A stretch of 8,011 nt of DNA, from NCBI GenBank assembly GCA_003224835.1, contig QHZX01000307.1:1-8011 (forward strand), read 5' to 3'. Shown here in pieces: positions 1 to 7,400 of the stretch. The number at the start of each line of letters is the position of its first letter. Position 1 is the first letter of the stretch. The notes under the pieces are model-generated. The model was not told where the DNA came from, did no database searches, and saw nothing but the letters and a program-made list of their open reading frames with translations. Source of the stretch: Acidobacteriota bacterium. GTDB lineage: Bacteria; Acidobacteriota; Terriglobia; Terriglobales; Acidobacteriaceae. Made by a program: the position numbers and the translations under genes.

Positions 1-1408
1 ATCTCCACCACAGGCGCATGCCTGCCGGAATGGCGGCAATAGTGGTCTGGTATTTCTCAGCGGTTCCCATCGGCAAGTGCAGGTCAAAGTGGGTCTTCGG
101 TGTCGTCATGCGCAGAAGACTCGGGTTCAACTCCTGCAACTCCGACAGGGACACATCGATGCACTCTGCTACCAAACGCAAGTCCACCGGATAATTGATC
201 CGCACGGTGTCATATTTCATCGGCGGGTCAGGAATAACCGTTTGCAGGCCGTACTGCGACGGGTTCTTGGCCATAATTGCCACCGCCACAATGATTGGCA
301 CGTAATTGCGAGTCTCCCTTGGCAACACATTGCGGCGGTAAAGCTCCCAGAAATCCGCATATCCGGTACGTTTGACCGCGCTTTGAACCCTACCCGGGCC
401 GGAGTTGTAGGCCGCCATCGCCAAATACCAGTCTCCGAACTGGTTGTACAGGTCCTTCAAATGACGGGCGGCAGCGCGGGTGGACTTCTCAGGGTCCTGA
501 CGGTCGTCGACCCATAAATCGTGATGGAGACTGTAAGCCCTGGCCCGGCTACCCATAAATTGCCATATACCACGCGCACCCGCACGCGAAACGGCATAGG
601 GGTGAAAGCCAGATTCCGCCTGCGCCACATAAATCAAATCCTGCGGCACACCTTCTTCTTTCAGAATCTGCTCAATCAAATCGCGGTAGCGTCCACTCAT
701 CGTGAGCCCATGTTCCAGGGTTGGTCGCCCGCGGGTGGAGAAATAATTGATATAGCTGGCCACCTGGTCGGTCATCATCAGAGGCAGATCAGAGTGCGTG
801 GACTTGATTTCCGCTGTTGCTTTGGCCTTCAGGTTCGGATCAACCGGATAATTCGTGACCGCATTGGCTTCATCAATGGGCGCTGGTTCGGTCTTTTGCT
901 CCGGAGCGGCATCGCTCTGTTGCACTGCGGCTAGTTGGAGCTTATTCACATGGTCGAGAACGCGATCAAACTCCGGCTGGAATCGCGGATCAGAGCGCAC
1001 GCCGGCCGGACTTTCGAGCAGCATATTGAAGGCCCGGTCAAAGTGCTCTTTCGCCCCATCCTTGTCACCCGAGTTGTACTGGTTCAAGCCAGCGTCGTAT
1101 TCCTTTTCTACTTTAAGGATCAGCTCAGCCACAGGATCAGGTTTGGCTGCTGCTTTAGGTTTCTCGGCAGAGCTGGATTGCGTCCTGGCTTCAGTGGCCG
1201 GTTCGTTCTTCTGAGCAGGTTGTGTCTTCTGTGCGATGGCAGGCTTGGTTGATTTGGTCGACTTCGACTGCTGTGCAGGAGCCGGTGGTGCCTGCGAAGG
1301 TACCGCCAAGCGTGCATTTGGCTTATGCGCAGTGTGGCAGCCTAAGCTGCCAAATAGGATCGCTGACGCGGCGATCAGCATTCGAAAATGCTTAATCTTC
1401 ATTTGCAT
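1..1408 (-). CDS. mltD: MltD-like membrane-bound lytic murein transglycosylase (lipoprotein, 3' end cut by window edge)
   Basis: Lytic transglycosylases of this family cleave the MurNAc-GlcNAc bond of peptidoglycan to give 1,6-anhydro ends, acting in the periplasm. I translated the minus strand; the frame stays open to base 2 (469 residues visible), so the C-terminus is missing. Numbered from the ATG at 1408: a basic start and hydrophobic stretch end in SLGC with Cys24, a lipobox-like site (Ser at -3 is not ideal). A Pro/Ala/Lys/Gln-rich linker follows to about 80, then a helical TPR-like segment (about 80-130). The SLT domain (about 220-350) has the catalytic Glu265 in AQAESGFHPYAVS, then GIWQFM (280-285) and MAAYNSGPGRV. 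A LysM-like MltD segment starts near 409 (DVSLSELQELNPSLLR, FDLHLPMGTAEKY). The N-terminal extension is much longer than in E. coli MltD. Two in-frame ATGs (1408, 1402) are possible, neither with a strong Shine-Dalgarno; a TGA lies just upstream. The family is firm; the exact mltD name is less certain. Confidence 0.93.
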   Translation of the reverse strand, partial: MQMKIKHFRMLIAASAILFGSLGCHTAHKPNARLAVPSQAPPAPAQQSKSTKSTKPAIAQKTQPAQKNEPATEARTQSSSAEKPKAAAKPDPVAELILKVEKEYDAGLNQYNSGDKDGAKEHFDRAFNMLLESPAGVRSDPRFQPEFDRVLDHVNKLQLAAVQQSDAAPEQKTEPAPIDEANAVTNYPVDPNLKAKATAEIKSTHSDLPLMMTDQVASYINYFSTRGRPTLEHGLTMSGRYRDLIEQILKEEGVPQDLIYVAQAESGFHPYAVSRAGARGIWQFMGSRARAYSLHHDLWVDDRQDPEKSTRAAARHLKDLYNQFGDWYLAMAAYNSGPGRVQSAVKRTGYADFWELYRRNVLPRETRNYVPIIVAVAIMAKNPSQYGLQTVIPDPPMKYDTVRINYPVDLRLVAECIDVSLSELQELNPSLLRMTTPKTHFDLHLPMGTAEKYQTTIAAIPAGMRLWWR

Positions 1409-1449
1409 CAATCACTTACCGCCGTGTCGCCGGCTGGGCGAGATAGCAA

Positions 1450-1479
1450 ATCCTACTATTCTGCCTTTGGACGGGTCAA
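1450..1479 (-). promoter_or_regulatory. Candidate sigma-70-type promoter for the lytic transglycosylase
   Basis: Read on the minus strand, TTGACC (1479-1474, five of six matches to TTGACA) is followed after 18 bp by TAGGAT (1455-1450, four of six matches to TATAAT). Transcription would begin near 1443 and give a leader of about 35 bases before the ATG at 1408. This was read by eye. Promoter consensus is not well established in Acidobacteriota, so it is a plausible candidate only. Confidence 0.38.
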
Positions 1480-1570
1480 CGCCAAAAGAGGTTTGCTCAA
1501 GTTACTTACGGAACAGGCCTAAGGTACAGGGGAGGTTGCGCCGAACGCAAAAATACCCTTCGCCTTTTCT

Positions 1571-1611
1571 CTTTACCTTGCGCGGGACCTTTGCATCGAA
1601 GAACGGTAAAG
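1571..1611. repeat. 7-bp inverted repeat upstream of the metallothionein gene
   Basis: CTTTACC at 1571-1577 is matched by its exact reverse complement GGTAAAG at 1605-1611, with 27 bases between. The right arm ends 9 bases before the AGGAG ribosome binding site of the metallothionein gene at 1633. It could be a spaced operator for a metal-responsive repressor or a long-loop hairpin in the leader. An arm pair of 7 bp at this spacing could also be chance. No clear -35/-10 pair for the downstream gene was found in 1480-1620. Confidence 0.25.
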
Positions 1612-1632
1612 CAATAAGACAGGAGAAATCCC

Positions 1633-1800
1633 ATGGCCGAAGCAGTCCAAAATCGATGCGCACACCCGAAATGTACCTGCCCCGTTTCTGAGGGACAACA
1701 ATACTGCAGTCAGGCATGCTCCGACGCTGCTGAGAGTGGCAGCACGAACAGCGGGTGTGGTTGTTCGCATCCCGGGTGCGCAGGCGCCATCGCAGCTTAA
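1633..1800 (+). CDS. Small bacterial metallothionein-family protein (55 aa)
   Basis: The 55-residue product is Cys-rich with no hydrophobic segment, so it should be cytoplasmic and bind Zn/Cd/Cu-type ions through thiolates. Cysteines are at 9, 14, 16, 25, 29, 42, 44 and 49, histidines at 11 and 46. The pattern C-A-H-P-K-C-T-C, then QQYCSQAC, then CGCSHPGC follows the layout of prokaryotic metallothioneins (Synechococcus SmtA: CAC..CLC, YYCSEAC, CGHTGC). Compared with SmtA as I recall it, His11 stands where SmtA has Cys11, there is an extra Cys42, and the last SmtA cysteine has no counterpart. The linker between the YC..C knuckle and the second Cys block is Ser/Gly-rich. The start is decided by AGGAG at 1621-1625, 7 bases before the ATG. 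It is divergent from the transglycosylase and lies 76 bp upstream of the transporter pair. Family call is from motif recognition, not a search. Confidence 0.82.
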   Translation: MAEAVQNRCAHPKCTCPVSEGQQYCSQACSDAAESGSTNSGCGCSHPGCAGAIAA

Positions 1801-1876
1801 ACAGGCTACTAATCTGGACTTTGTGGCGTCGTCGGGGGTTCAAGTAATTGAGCTTCGAAGGTGCTGAGGAAGTCCC
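1801..1876 (+). other. Short spacer between metallothionein and transporter genes
   Basis: These 76 bases hold no coding signal of their own. The only structures seen are the 8-bp palindrome CTTCGAAG at 1853-1860 and the ribosome binding site GAGGA at 1866-1870 serving the TTG start. No hairpin followed by a T-run is present, so nothing here clearly ends a metallothionein transcript. Read-through into the transporter pair is possible. Confidence 0.4.
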
Positions 1877-2377
1877 TTGCCTCTTAATCCGGCAAGCATT
1901 GTTCGGAGTGCAATGCAAGCTACTTCGTTGAAGCCACTTAAAGGCGTGAAGTTCTGGGACCAGCATGCCCGCAAGACCCAGATTCTGGTGTTGGTGGCAG
2001 TTATTACCAACGTTCTGGGCAATGTATCGCTCAGCCACGGCATGCACCAGGTTGGCCCGATGCTCGCTGGATCCTTGTTGGATTACCTAAAAGAATTTGC
2101 GAAGGCTCTAGAAAATCCATGGACGATACTCGGCATTTGCATTCTCATGGTCTGGATGCTGAGCGATCTGGCTCTGCTCAGCCGCGCCGATCTTAGCTTC
2201 GTATTGCCGGTCACAGCTAGTGCCTATGTGCTTGTGGCAATCAGTGGCCATTTCCTCTTGCATGACCGCATAAGCTGGGAGCGCTGGACCGGAATTGCGT
2301 TGATCACACTGGGGGTAATTCTGGCAGAAGAGACCCCTGACCGTACTACAAAACGACCCTCGGAGCGCCGCTTATGA
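1877..2377 (+). CDS. EamA/SMR-like four-helix transporter subunit, first half of a pair
   Basis: This is an inner-membrane protein of the drug/metabolite transporter superfamily in the half-size form, which works as a dimer. The 166 residues show four hydrophobic segments (about 35-52, 81-101, 106-126, 135-151) after a 30-residue polar N-terminus. TM3-TM4 carries the family pattern ADLSFVLPVTASAYVL and then RWTGIALITLGV. TM1 has N45-V-L-G48, where SMR pumps such as EmrE have an essential Glu followed by V-I-G. The absence of that acid argues against a classical proton-coupled SMR pump and is closer to ArnE/ArnF-type or other EamA half transporters; the substrate cannot be told. The start is TTG at 1877 with GAGGA six bases upstream; an ATG at 1913 (GGAG four bases upstream) is an alternative giving 154 residues. 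Its TGA overlaps the next ATG (ATGA), so the two are probably co-translated and heterodimerise. Confidence 0.8.
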   Translation: MPLNPASIVRSAMQATSLKPLKGVKFWDQHARKTQILVLVAVITNVLGNVSLSHGMHQVGPMLAGSLLDYLKEFAKALENPWTILGICILMVWMLSDLALLSRADLSFVLPVTASAYVLVAISGHFLLHDRISWERWTGIALITLGVILAEETPDRTTKRPSERRL

Positions 2378-2736
2378 AATGGATGCTGGTGGCGATCATT
2401 GCTGTATGCAATACCCTCGGCGACGTGCTCAATACCGCAGGAATGAAGCGGCAAGACGAAGTCGAAGACCTTCGCCCGCGAACTTTCGCACACATGGCCG
2501 CAGGAATTTTCCGCAATCCCCTGGTCCTTGCTGGGTTTGCTGCGCTAACTGTTTCCTTTGTTGCATTGCTCTCGCTGCTTTCAATCAGTTCGGTCAGCTT
2601 CGCGGTGCCGGCCACGGCGATAAGTTACTTGCTCGAGACACTTCTGGCAAAGTACGTCCTGGGCGAAGATGTTAGATTGCGGCGTTGGGCCGCGGCGGGC
2701 CTGGTCGCGTCGGGTGTTGTGCTGCTGTCGTTCTAG
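2374..2736 (+). CDS. EamA/SMR-like four-helix transporter subunit, second half of a pair
   Basis: The 120-residue product has four membrane segments (about 2-22, 47-69, 74-95, 103-120) and almost no soluble part. It is a paralogue of the protein just upstream: SVSFAVPATAISYLLE aligns with its partner's LSFVLPVTASAYVL region, RRWAAAGLVASGVVLLS with RWTGIALITLGVILAE, and N13-T-L-G16-D17-V with N45-V-L-G48-N49-V. As in the partner, Asn13 takes the place of the SMR membrane Glu, but Asp17 one turn further is an acidic residue in TM1 that the partner lacks. The ATG overlaps the upstream stop by four bases, indicating translational coupling. The pair resembles heterodimeric half-size systems (compare ArnE/ArnF or MdtI/MdtJ); which of these is nearest was not determined. 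It ends 9 bp from the stop of the convergent gene. Confidence 0.8.
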   Translation: MKWMLVAIIAVCNTLGDVLNTAGMKRQDEVEDLRPRTFAHMAAGIFRNPLVLAGFAALTVSFVALLSLLSISSVSFAVPATAISYLLETLLAKYVLGEDVRLRRWAAAGLVASGVVLLSF

Positions 2737-2745
2737 TGCGGCTTA

Positions 2746-3279
2746 TCACTCGGTCGGCAACGGGGTGAGCACGCCATCCCTCTTGATCCCCAGCCTTATA
2801 GGACGTGGCGGGCCTTTGCGCGGAATAGTGGCCTCAATCCACAGTTCGTCGCCGCGATTGCGCAATACCGGCCCATTCTGGTGCTCAGGCAAAAAATATG
2901 CCGTCTCGCCGTTGATCACCGCGACCACATCGTGGTTTCGACGGCTCACATTCACCCAGAACTCTCCTTGCTCATTTGCGACCGCAATGAGCTGATTTCC
3001 GCGTAGGACAAGATCACAGCGGCTGGGGCTGAAGAATTCGTATTCCTTCGGACCAGATGCATAAGGCAACGTTTGCATCCGGCCAGTGAAACCCTCCGCA
3101 GGCACCTCGATATTCAGTGCAAGATACTTTCCGCGAATCGGCAAATTGGGATCGTAGATCGCGCTCTTGATCCAGACTCGCGGACGATGTGCGCGGTCGT
3201 ATAACAGCTTCGCGCCCAAGCTGGAGACGATTCCGATCTGTAGCAGACCCAGCAACAACCCTTTATAAAGAATTTTCAT
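2746..3279 (-). CDS. GDYXXLXY-family membrane-anchored protein
   Basis: The 177-residue product has one N-terminal hydrophobic segment (about 5-24), probably an uncleaved anchor, and a beta-rich domain facing the periplasm. The family-defining motif appears as IRGKYLALNIE at about 48-58, so the usual Asp after Gly is Lys here (Lys51) while Tyr52 and Leu54 remain. The later part has FWVNVSRRNHD and a Gly/Pro-rich end (RKGPPRPIRLGIKRDG). The start is the ATG at 3279, which overlaps the TGA of the DUF2157 gene (ATGA). The frame is open upstream to 3600, but that extension runs antiparallel-free through the membrane gene in another frame and looks non-coding. GDYXXLXY proteins are typically encoded next to DUF2157/DUF4401 proteins, exactly the arrangement seen. 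The molecular function of the family is not known to me. Confidence 0.85.
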   Translation of the reverse strand: MKILYKGLLLGLLQIGIVSSLGAKLLYDRAHRPRVWIKSAIYDPNLPIRGKYLALNIEVPAEGFTGRMQTLPYASGPKEYEFFSPSRCDLVLRGNQLIAVANEQGEFWVNVSRRNHDVVAVINGETAYFLPEHQNGPVLRNRGDELWIEATIPRKGPPRPIRLGIKRDGVLTPLPTE

Positions 3280-4388
3280 GCCGCCGCCGATTTCACCTTC
3301 GCAACCAGACCGCGCCTGGTTCGTTCCAAGCCCCAGGCGAGAACAAGAAACAGTAATCCGAGCCCGATCAGACTTGCGGACCTGCCGAGTTTGTCCATGA
3401 CGTTTGAGAAATAAAAGAACAGCACCGTCAGTCCGAACCCAAGTATTCCCAGGTTGATTCGTTCTCGCCGGGCTTCGTGCAACCCCCATGCGATCAACCC
3501 AAACGAGCCTAATGCCGCCCAAATATACGGCGTTAGCTTGGCTTGGGGTGAGACAAAGGCGAGCAGCATAACCCATGCGGCGGCGACAACATTGATCCAC
3601 GCCTCACGCCTGCGCAACCAATAAGCAAGCAAGAGCGGCAAAACAAGTCCCAATCCGCGTCCGAAGAATTGCAAGTTATTAGGCACCCGGGCGATTGATC
3701 CCCACCACGTTTGCGGGACCGCCACAATCGCCAACGGGATAAGGGCGATGCCGCCGGTCCAAGTTAAAACCCGGCGAACCGGTTCACGATTGTTTGCAGT
3801 AGTGGCGCTGAGATACACCAAGGCCAAAATCAAGAGCCCTTGCGCGGCGATCTCCTCGCCATGGCTCATTCGCTGAGTGGCATCGATCCATTCGCAGGCG
3901 AGCCATGCCGGGGTAAGGAGCGCGGCCAAGGCTGCCTGCACCCAGTCGCGCAGGAGCACCCAACCGATCCAAGAGCCGAGCGCCCAAAGCATGATTCCTC
4001 CCGGCCAATGCTCCTGCAGATTGAATATCTGTCCCGCGAGGTATATGCCTGCGCCCAGACTAGCCGTGCCGATCCCATGCAGAGCAGTTGAAAGCGCGGG
4101 GAACCGCTCAGAAAACATGGCTCCGGCCAGATGAAAAATTGCGACCATCGCCAGCACGAGCGAAAAGCGGCTGGACGGAGACAAGTCGTCCCAATGCGCA
4201 GACACGAAAAGCAGCACACCTGCTGCCAACATGAGCGCCCCGAAACTGATGGCGATCAGAATAGGCCATCGCAGGTGCTTCGGCTCTTCGCGGGCAGCCT
4301 CATGGCTCTGGATTCGCGCAGCGGTGGCCGCGTCAATCAATCCCGCGGAATTCCAGCGGGCCAACGCGGATTGCCAGGATTCAGACAT
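3276..4388 (-). CDS. DUF2157 polytopic membrane protein
   Basis: The product (370 residues from the ATG at 4388) opens with the soluble DUF2157 helical motif, LARWNSAGLIDAATAARI at about residues 9-26. About ten hydrophobic segments follow, starting near 42. The SAHWDDLSPSSR loop after TM1 (about 63-74) is typical of the family, and the end has FFYFSNVMDKLGRSASL followed by a last helix and a basic tail, a DUF4401-like ending. An in-frame ATG at 4412 would add eight residues (MWGAKRRI). I prefer 4388 because the domain begins naturally there and a candidate promoter would leave 4412 almost no leader; no good Shine-Dalgarno settles it. The stop overlaps the start of the GDYXXLXY gene by four bases, so both are probably made together and may interact. 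It lies downstream of the TonB receptor on the same strand, 86 bp away. Function is unknown. Confidence 0.87.
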   Translation of the reverse strand: MSESWQSALARWNSAGLIDAATAARIQSHEAAREEPKHLRWPILIAISFGALMLAAGVLLFVSAHWDDLSPSSRFSLVLAMVAIFHLAGAMFSERFPALSTALHGIGTASLGAGIYLAGQIFNLQEHWPGGIMLWALGSWIGWVLLRDWVQAALAALLTPAWLACEWIDATQRMSHGEEIAAQGLLILALVYLSATTANNREPVRRVLTWTGGIALIPLAIVAVPQTWWGSIARVPNNLQFFGRGLGLVLPLLLAYWLRRREAWINVVAAAWVMLLAFVSPQAKLTPYIWAALGSFGLIAWGLHEARRERINLGILGFGLTVLFFYFSNVMDKLGRSASLIGLGLLFLVLAWGLERTRRGLVAKVKSAAA

Positions 4389-4428
4389 AATGCGTCGTTT
4401 CGCTCCCCACATTTGGAGAGAAGTAGCT

Positions 4429-4457
4429 TTGTTACGCCACTACCCAAAAAGTTCCAA
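4429..4457 (-). promoter_or_regulatory. Weak candidate promoter for the DUF2157/GDYXXLXY pair
   Basis: On the minus strand TTGGAA (4457-4452) and TAACAA (4434-4429) are separated by 17 bp. They match the sigma-70 consensus at four of six and three of six positions. Transcription would start near 4422, about 34 bases before the preferred ATG at 4388. In the 86-bp gap after the TonB receptor gene I see no convincing hairpin-plus-T terminator, so read-through from the receptor gene is an equally possible source of transcription. Confidence 0.2.
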
Positions 4458-4474
4458 ACACCGTCTCCACATCC

Positions 4475-7400
4475 TTACCAGTTCACCTTCAACCCGATCT
4501 GCAACTGCCGCGGATCGTACGCGGCTGTGGGTTGACCAGCGTTGGTATATAGCGGACTTACTGCTGCCACGTTGAAACGGTTCGCGACGTTGAAGATGTC
4601 GAGCGAAGCATCCAGGCTTATTCTTTCGCGAAGCTTGATGTTGCGCGCAATGCGTACATCGTCAAAAACTGTCCAGTGTGTTGTCCCAGTGTTGCGATCG
4701 AGGTTGCCGTCGAGGGAAAGTAAGGTCCCTGTGAAGTCCGCAATACAAGGCTCCTGGAAGACCCCAGTTGGAGAAAACTTTGAAGAAACCGGTAGATTGC
4801 CCAAAGCTGTACATCCCGGGTTCACGAACGTATTCGGCCGGCTCGTAAGGGACGATAACTGCAGGTTATCGCCGGTGCCAGTGATGATGTTGAATGGGCG
4901 GCCAGAGGCGAATTCGACAATTGGAGCAAAGGTCCAATCGCTTATCAGAGTGCTTGCAAGCCCTCCGTTGCCAATGCGGCCCACGTGATAAATGCCGCTG
5001 AACACGAACCGGTGACGTTGGTCGAAGGTCGAGGAAGCACGGTCTCCAGCGGGAAAATAGCTGTCCTGTGGTGTGAGCGTGGACTCCAGATCGGTTGAGT
5101 CATCAATTGCGTGCGACCAAGTATAGGACGCCAGCAGTTCATAGTGTCCGCTGATCCGCTTGCGCAGGTTGGTTGTGAGTCCGTGGTAGACCGAGCTTCC
5201 GTTAGAGAAGTTGGCGTCCATGTCCCCGAAGGGAATGCAATTGGCCAGGGTGGTTGGATCGCATTTCGAGTTGAATCCCTGACCCGCCAGACCCGCTTCA
5301 AGTTGCTGGGCGGCGGTGACGCAAGCGAGATCTCCAGTTGCGAGCAGGCCCGCCGCTATGGAAGGATTCAAGCCGCTCGGCCGAAAGAAGTTCACCAGAG
5401 AAGAGCTGATCCACGGACCCAGCGGTCCGGATCCGCAGTGAGTTGTGCCCCCGCCGACTGTGAACGGGCTACTGGCATTCTGTCCTGCTGCAAGCGCAGC
5501 GAAGAAGTTCCCGACCATCAGGTCCCCGCGAATCGTATTCGCGTTGATCGGCCGGTTCAGGTGCCGTCCGCCATTAAAGATATACGCAACGCTCAATGAG
5601 AAGTCGTGGCCTAGATTTCGCTCAACAGTAAAATTCGCTTGTTGTGAATACGCGTAAACGAAATTCTTTCCTTGGGGATATCCGAATGGCTGGAACCCAA
5701 GCGGTAAGAAAGTAGATGGATTCAAATAGTTCTGGTTGAGAAAAATTGACTGCGGGAAATTGAGGGCTTGAAATTGCTGCTGATCCGGCTGGTATCCGAG
5801 AGCTGTAAGAACTGCAGGATTAGTCGTAGGTGAGCAAGGTGAGCTGACAGAACCGTTGGGGCCTGGAATAAGTCCCTGGAAAATGGGAAAGGCGTTGAGG
5901 TTCGCGGGATCTCCCGCGCCATTTGCGCAAAGCCCAGTTCCGCCGAAGGCGAGCTGTCCGCTAGTCGAACCGTCGGAGGCATCTCCAAGGAAGTAAAGCC
6001 CGAGCAGGGGATGATCGGAGAAAATACCATACGACCCACGAATTGCAGTCTTCCCGTCGCCTTTGGGATCCCAGGAGAATCCGACACGAGGTTGAATTCT
6101 CTTGCTGTAGGTCTGAATACCCTTTTGCAATCCCAAGTAGTTGTAACCGGCAGTTGCTAGGGAGCTAGGGGGCTTGAAGCTGGGCGGAATCTCAATGTCA
6201 TAGCGCGCGCCGAAATTGAAAATCAGATTGTGGCGGGCTTTCCAGCTATCCTGCCAATACATGCCGATGGGGATGTTGCTGAAAGAATCGCTCGGGCTGC
6301 CAAGGCCTTGGATGAAATCACCGGGCAGTCCGGCTCCATAAGACTGAATCGGCGAGAGCGCGGGAAAGGCCGGGACTCCGCTCGGAGAAGTGAAACCCAA
6401 GTTCGAAGCACTGAAAGCGCCGAAATCGTACACGCCGCCATAATTCACCGTGAACGTGGCTTTCAGAGGAATGTAGTTAAAATCGCCACCGAACTTCATC
6501 GTGTGTTTTCCGACTGCCCAGGTGAGATTGTCAGTAAACTGATACCGCTGCTCTGTACGCTGAATGTAGGAGTACGGTTCGCGCCCGAAGTAGGCGAAAC
6601 CGGGGATGTTTACCGCTGGATCGGAGCCGCCGGGAATTGCAGTGTTGTAAAAGTAAGACAATCCGCGACGCGCATATTGAAATAAAAACTCATTGACCTT
6701 GTTGTTGCCCAGAACCAACCTGTCTTGAAAGACTCCAGCGAGGTCACGATACGTCTGCTGCGATGTGCGGGAATAAGCATTTTGTCCGAAAGGCTGATCT
6801 TGCCCGCTGACCTCAATGCCATTGACCGTGCTCGGGCTAACGTTGAAGCGTAGCGTAACACCATGTCGATCACTCAGAGTGTGGTCCAAACGCAAAGAGT
6901 AAAGACTGGTGCCTTCGAACACGGGGAATGTTCCCATTTGGGAAGCTAGTGTCTGATAGGAGCCTGGCACCGGAGCACATGGTCCCGGCGGCTGACATGT
7001 GGTCGGGAAGCCAGCCCAGTTGGATATCGCACCGCCGGTCATAGCCTGTACCATCTGCGACGGCCAGACGCCGTCTATCGCTTGACCCGACGACGCTCCA
7101 GTAAGAACCATATAGCTTTGTATTTCGCCGAGGAAAAGAGGATTCGCCTCAGCCGCCTGCGTTGCCGGATCCTGCAGGAAATTGATCTGGTCTTGAGTCA
7201 GTTGCAGGGTTCCGAACGGCATTCCGACCTGGGCTGTGTCGAACGGAACTAATCCGAAATTATTTGCGCCGATGCTGGAGAATCCTGTCTCATGTCGGCG
7301 CGTTACTTCGTAAGAAAGGAAATAGAAAGTCTTGTTCTTTTTTATAGTCCCGCCGACGGAAACTCCTCCCTGTACGCGGGTATAAGCCGGATTCGGCACT

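Noticed and set aside
77..1252. Several plus-strand open frames of 105-146 residues at the left end
   Set aside because: All are antisense to the transglycosylase, whose SLT motifs read cleanly on the minus strand; the plus-strand products look like no family.
1428..1440. Small CGCC/GGCG hairpin in the transglycosylase leader
   Set aside because: Only four base pairs in GC-rich DNA; not distinguishable from chance.
1502..2047. Minus-strand open frame of 181 residues across the metallothionein and first transporter gene
   Set aside because: It is antisense to two well-supported plus-strand genes, has an Arg/Cys/His-rich composition typical of shadow frames, and no ribosome binding site or family motif was recognised.
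2746..3600. Longer 284-residue version of the GDYXXLXY protein starting at 3600
   Set aside because: The first 107 residues overlap the well-supported DUF2157 membrane gene in another frame and have no domain-like or hydrophobic pattern. The ATG at 3279 gives a normal membrane anchor and an ATGA overlap.
4413..4474. Possible terminator with a T-run between the receptor and DUF2157 genes
   Set aside because: A short CTTTTTGGG stretch exists on the minus strand but no stable GC-rich hairpin precedes it.
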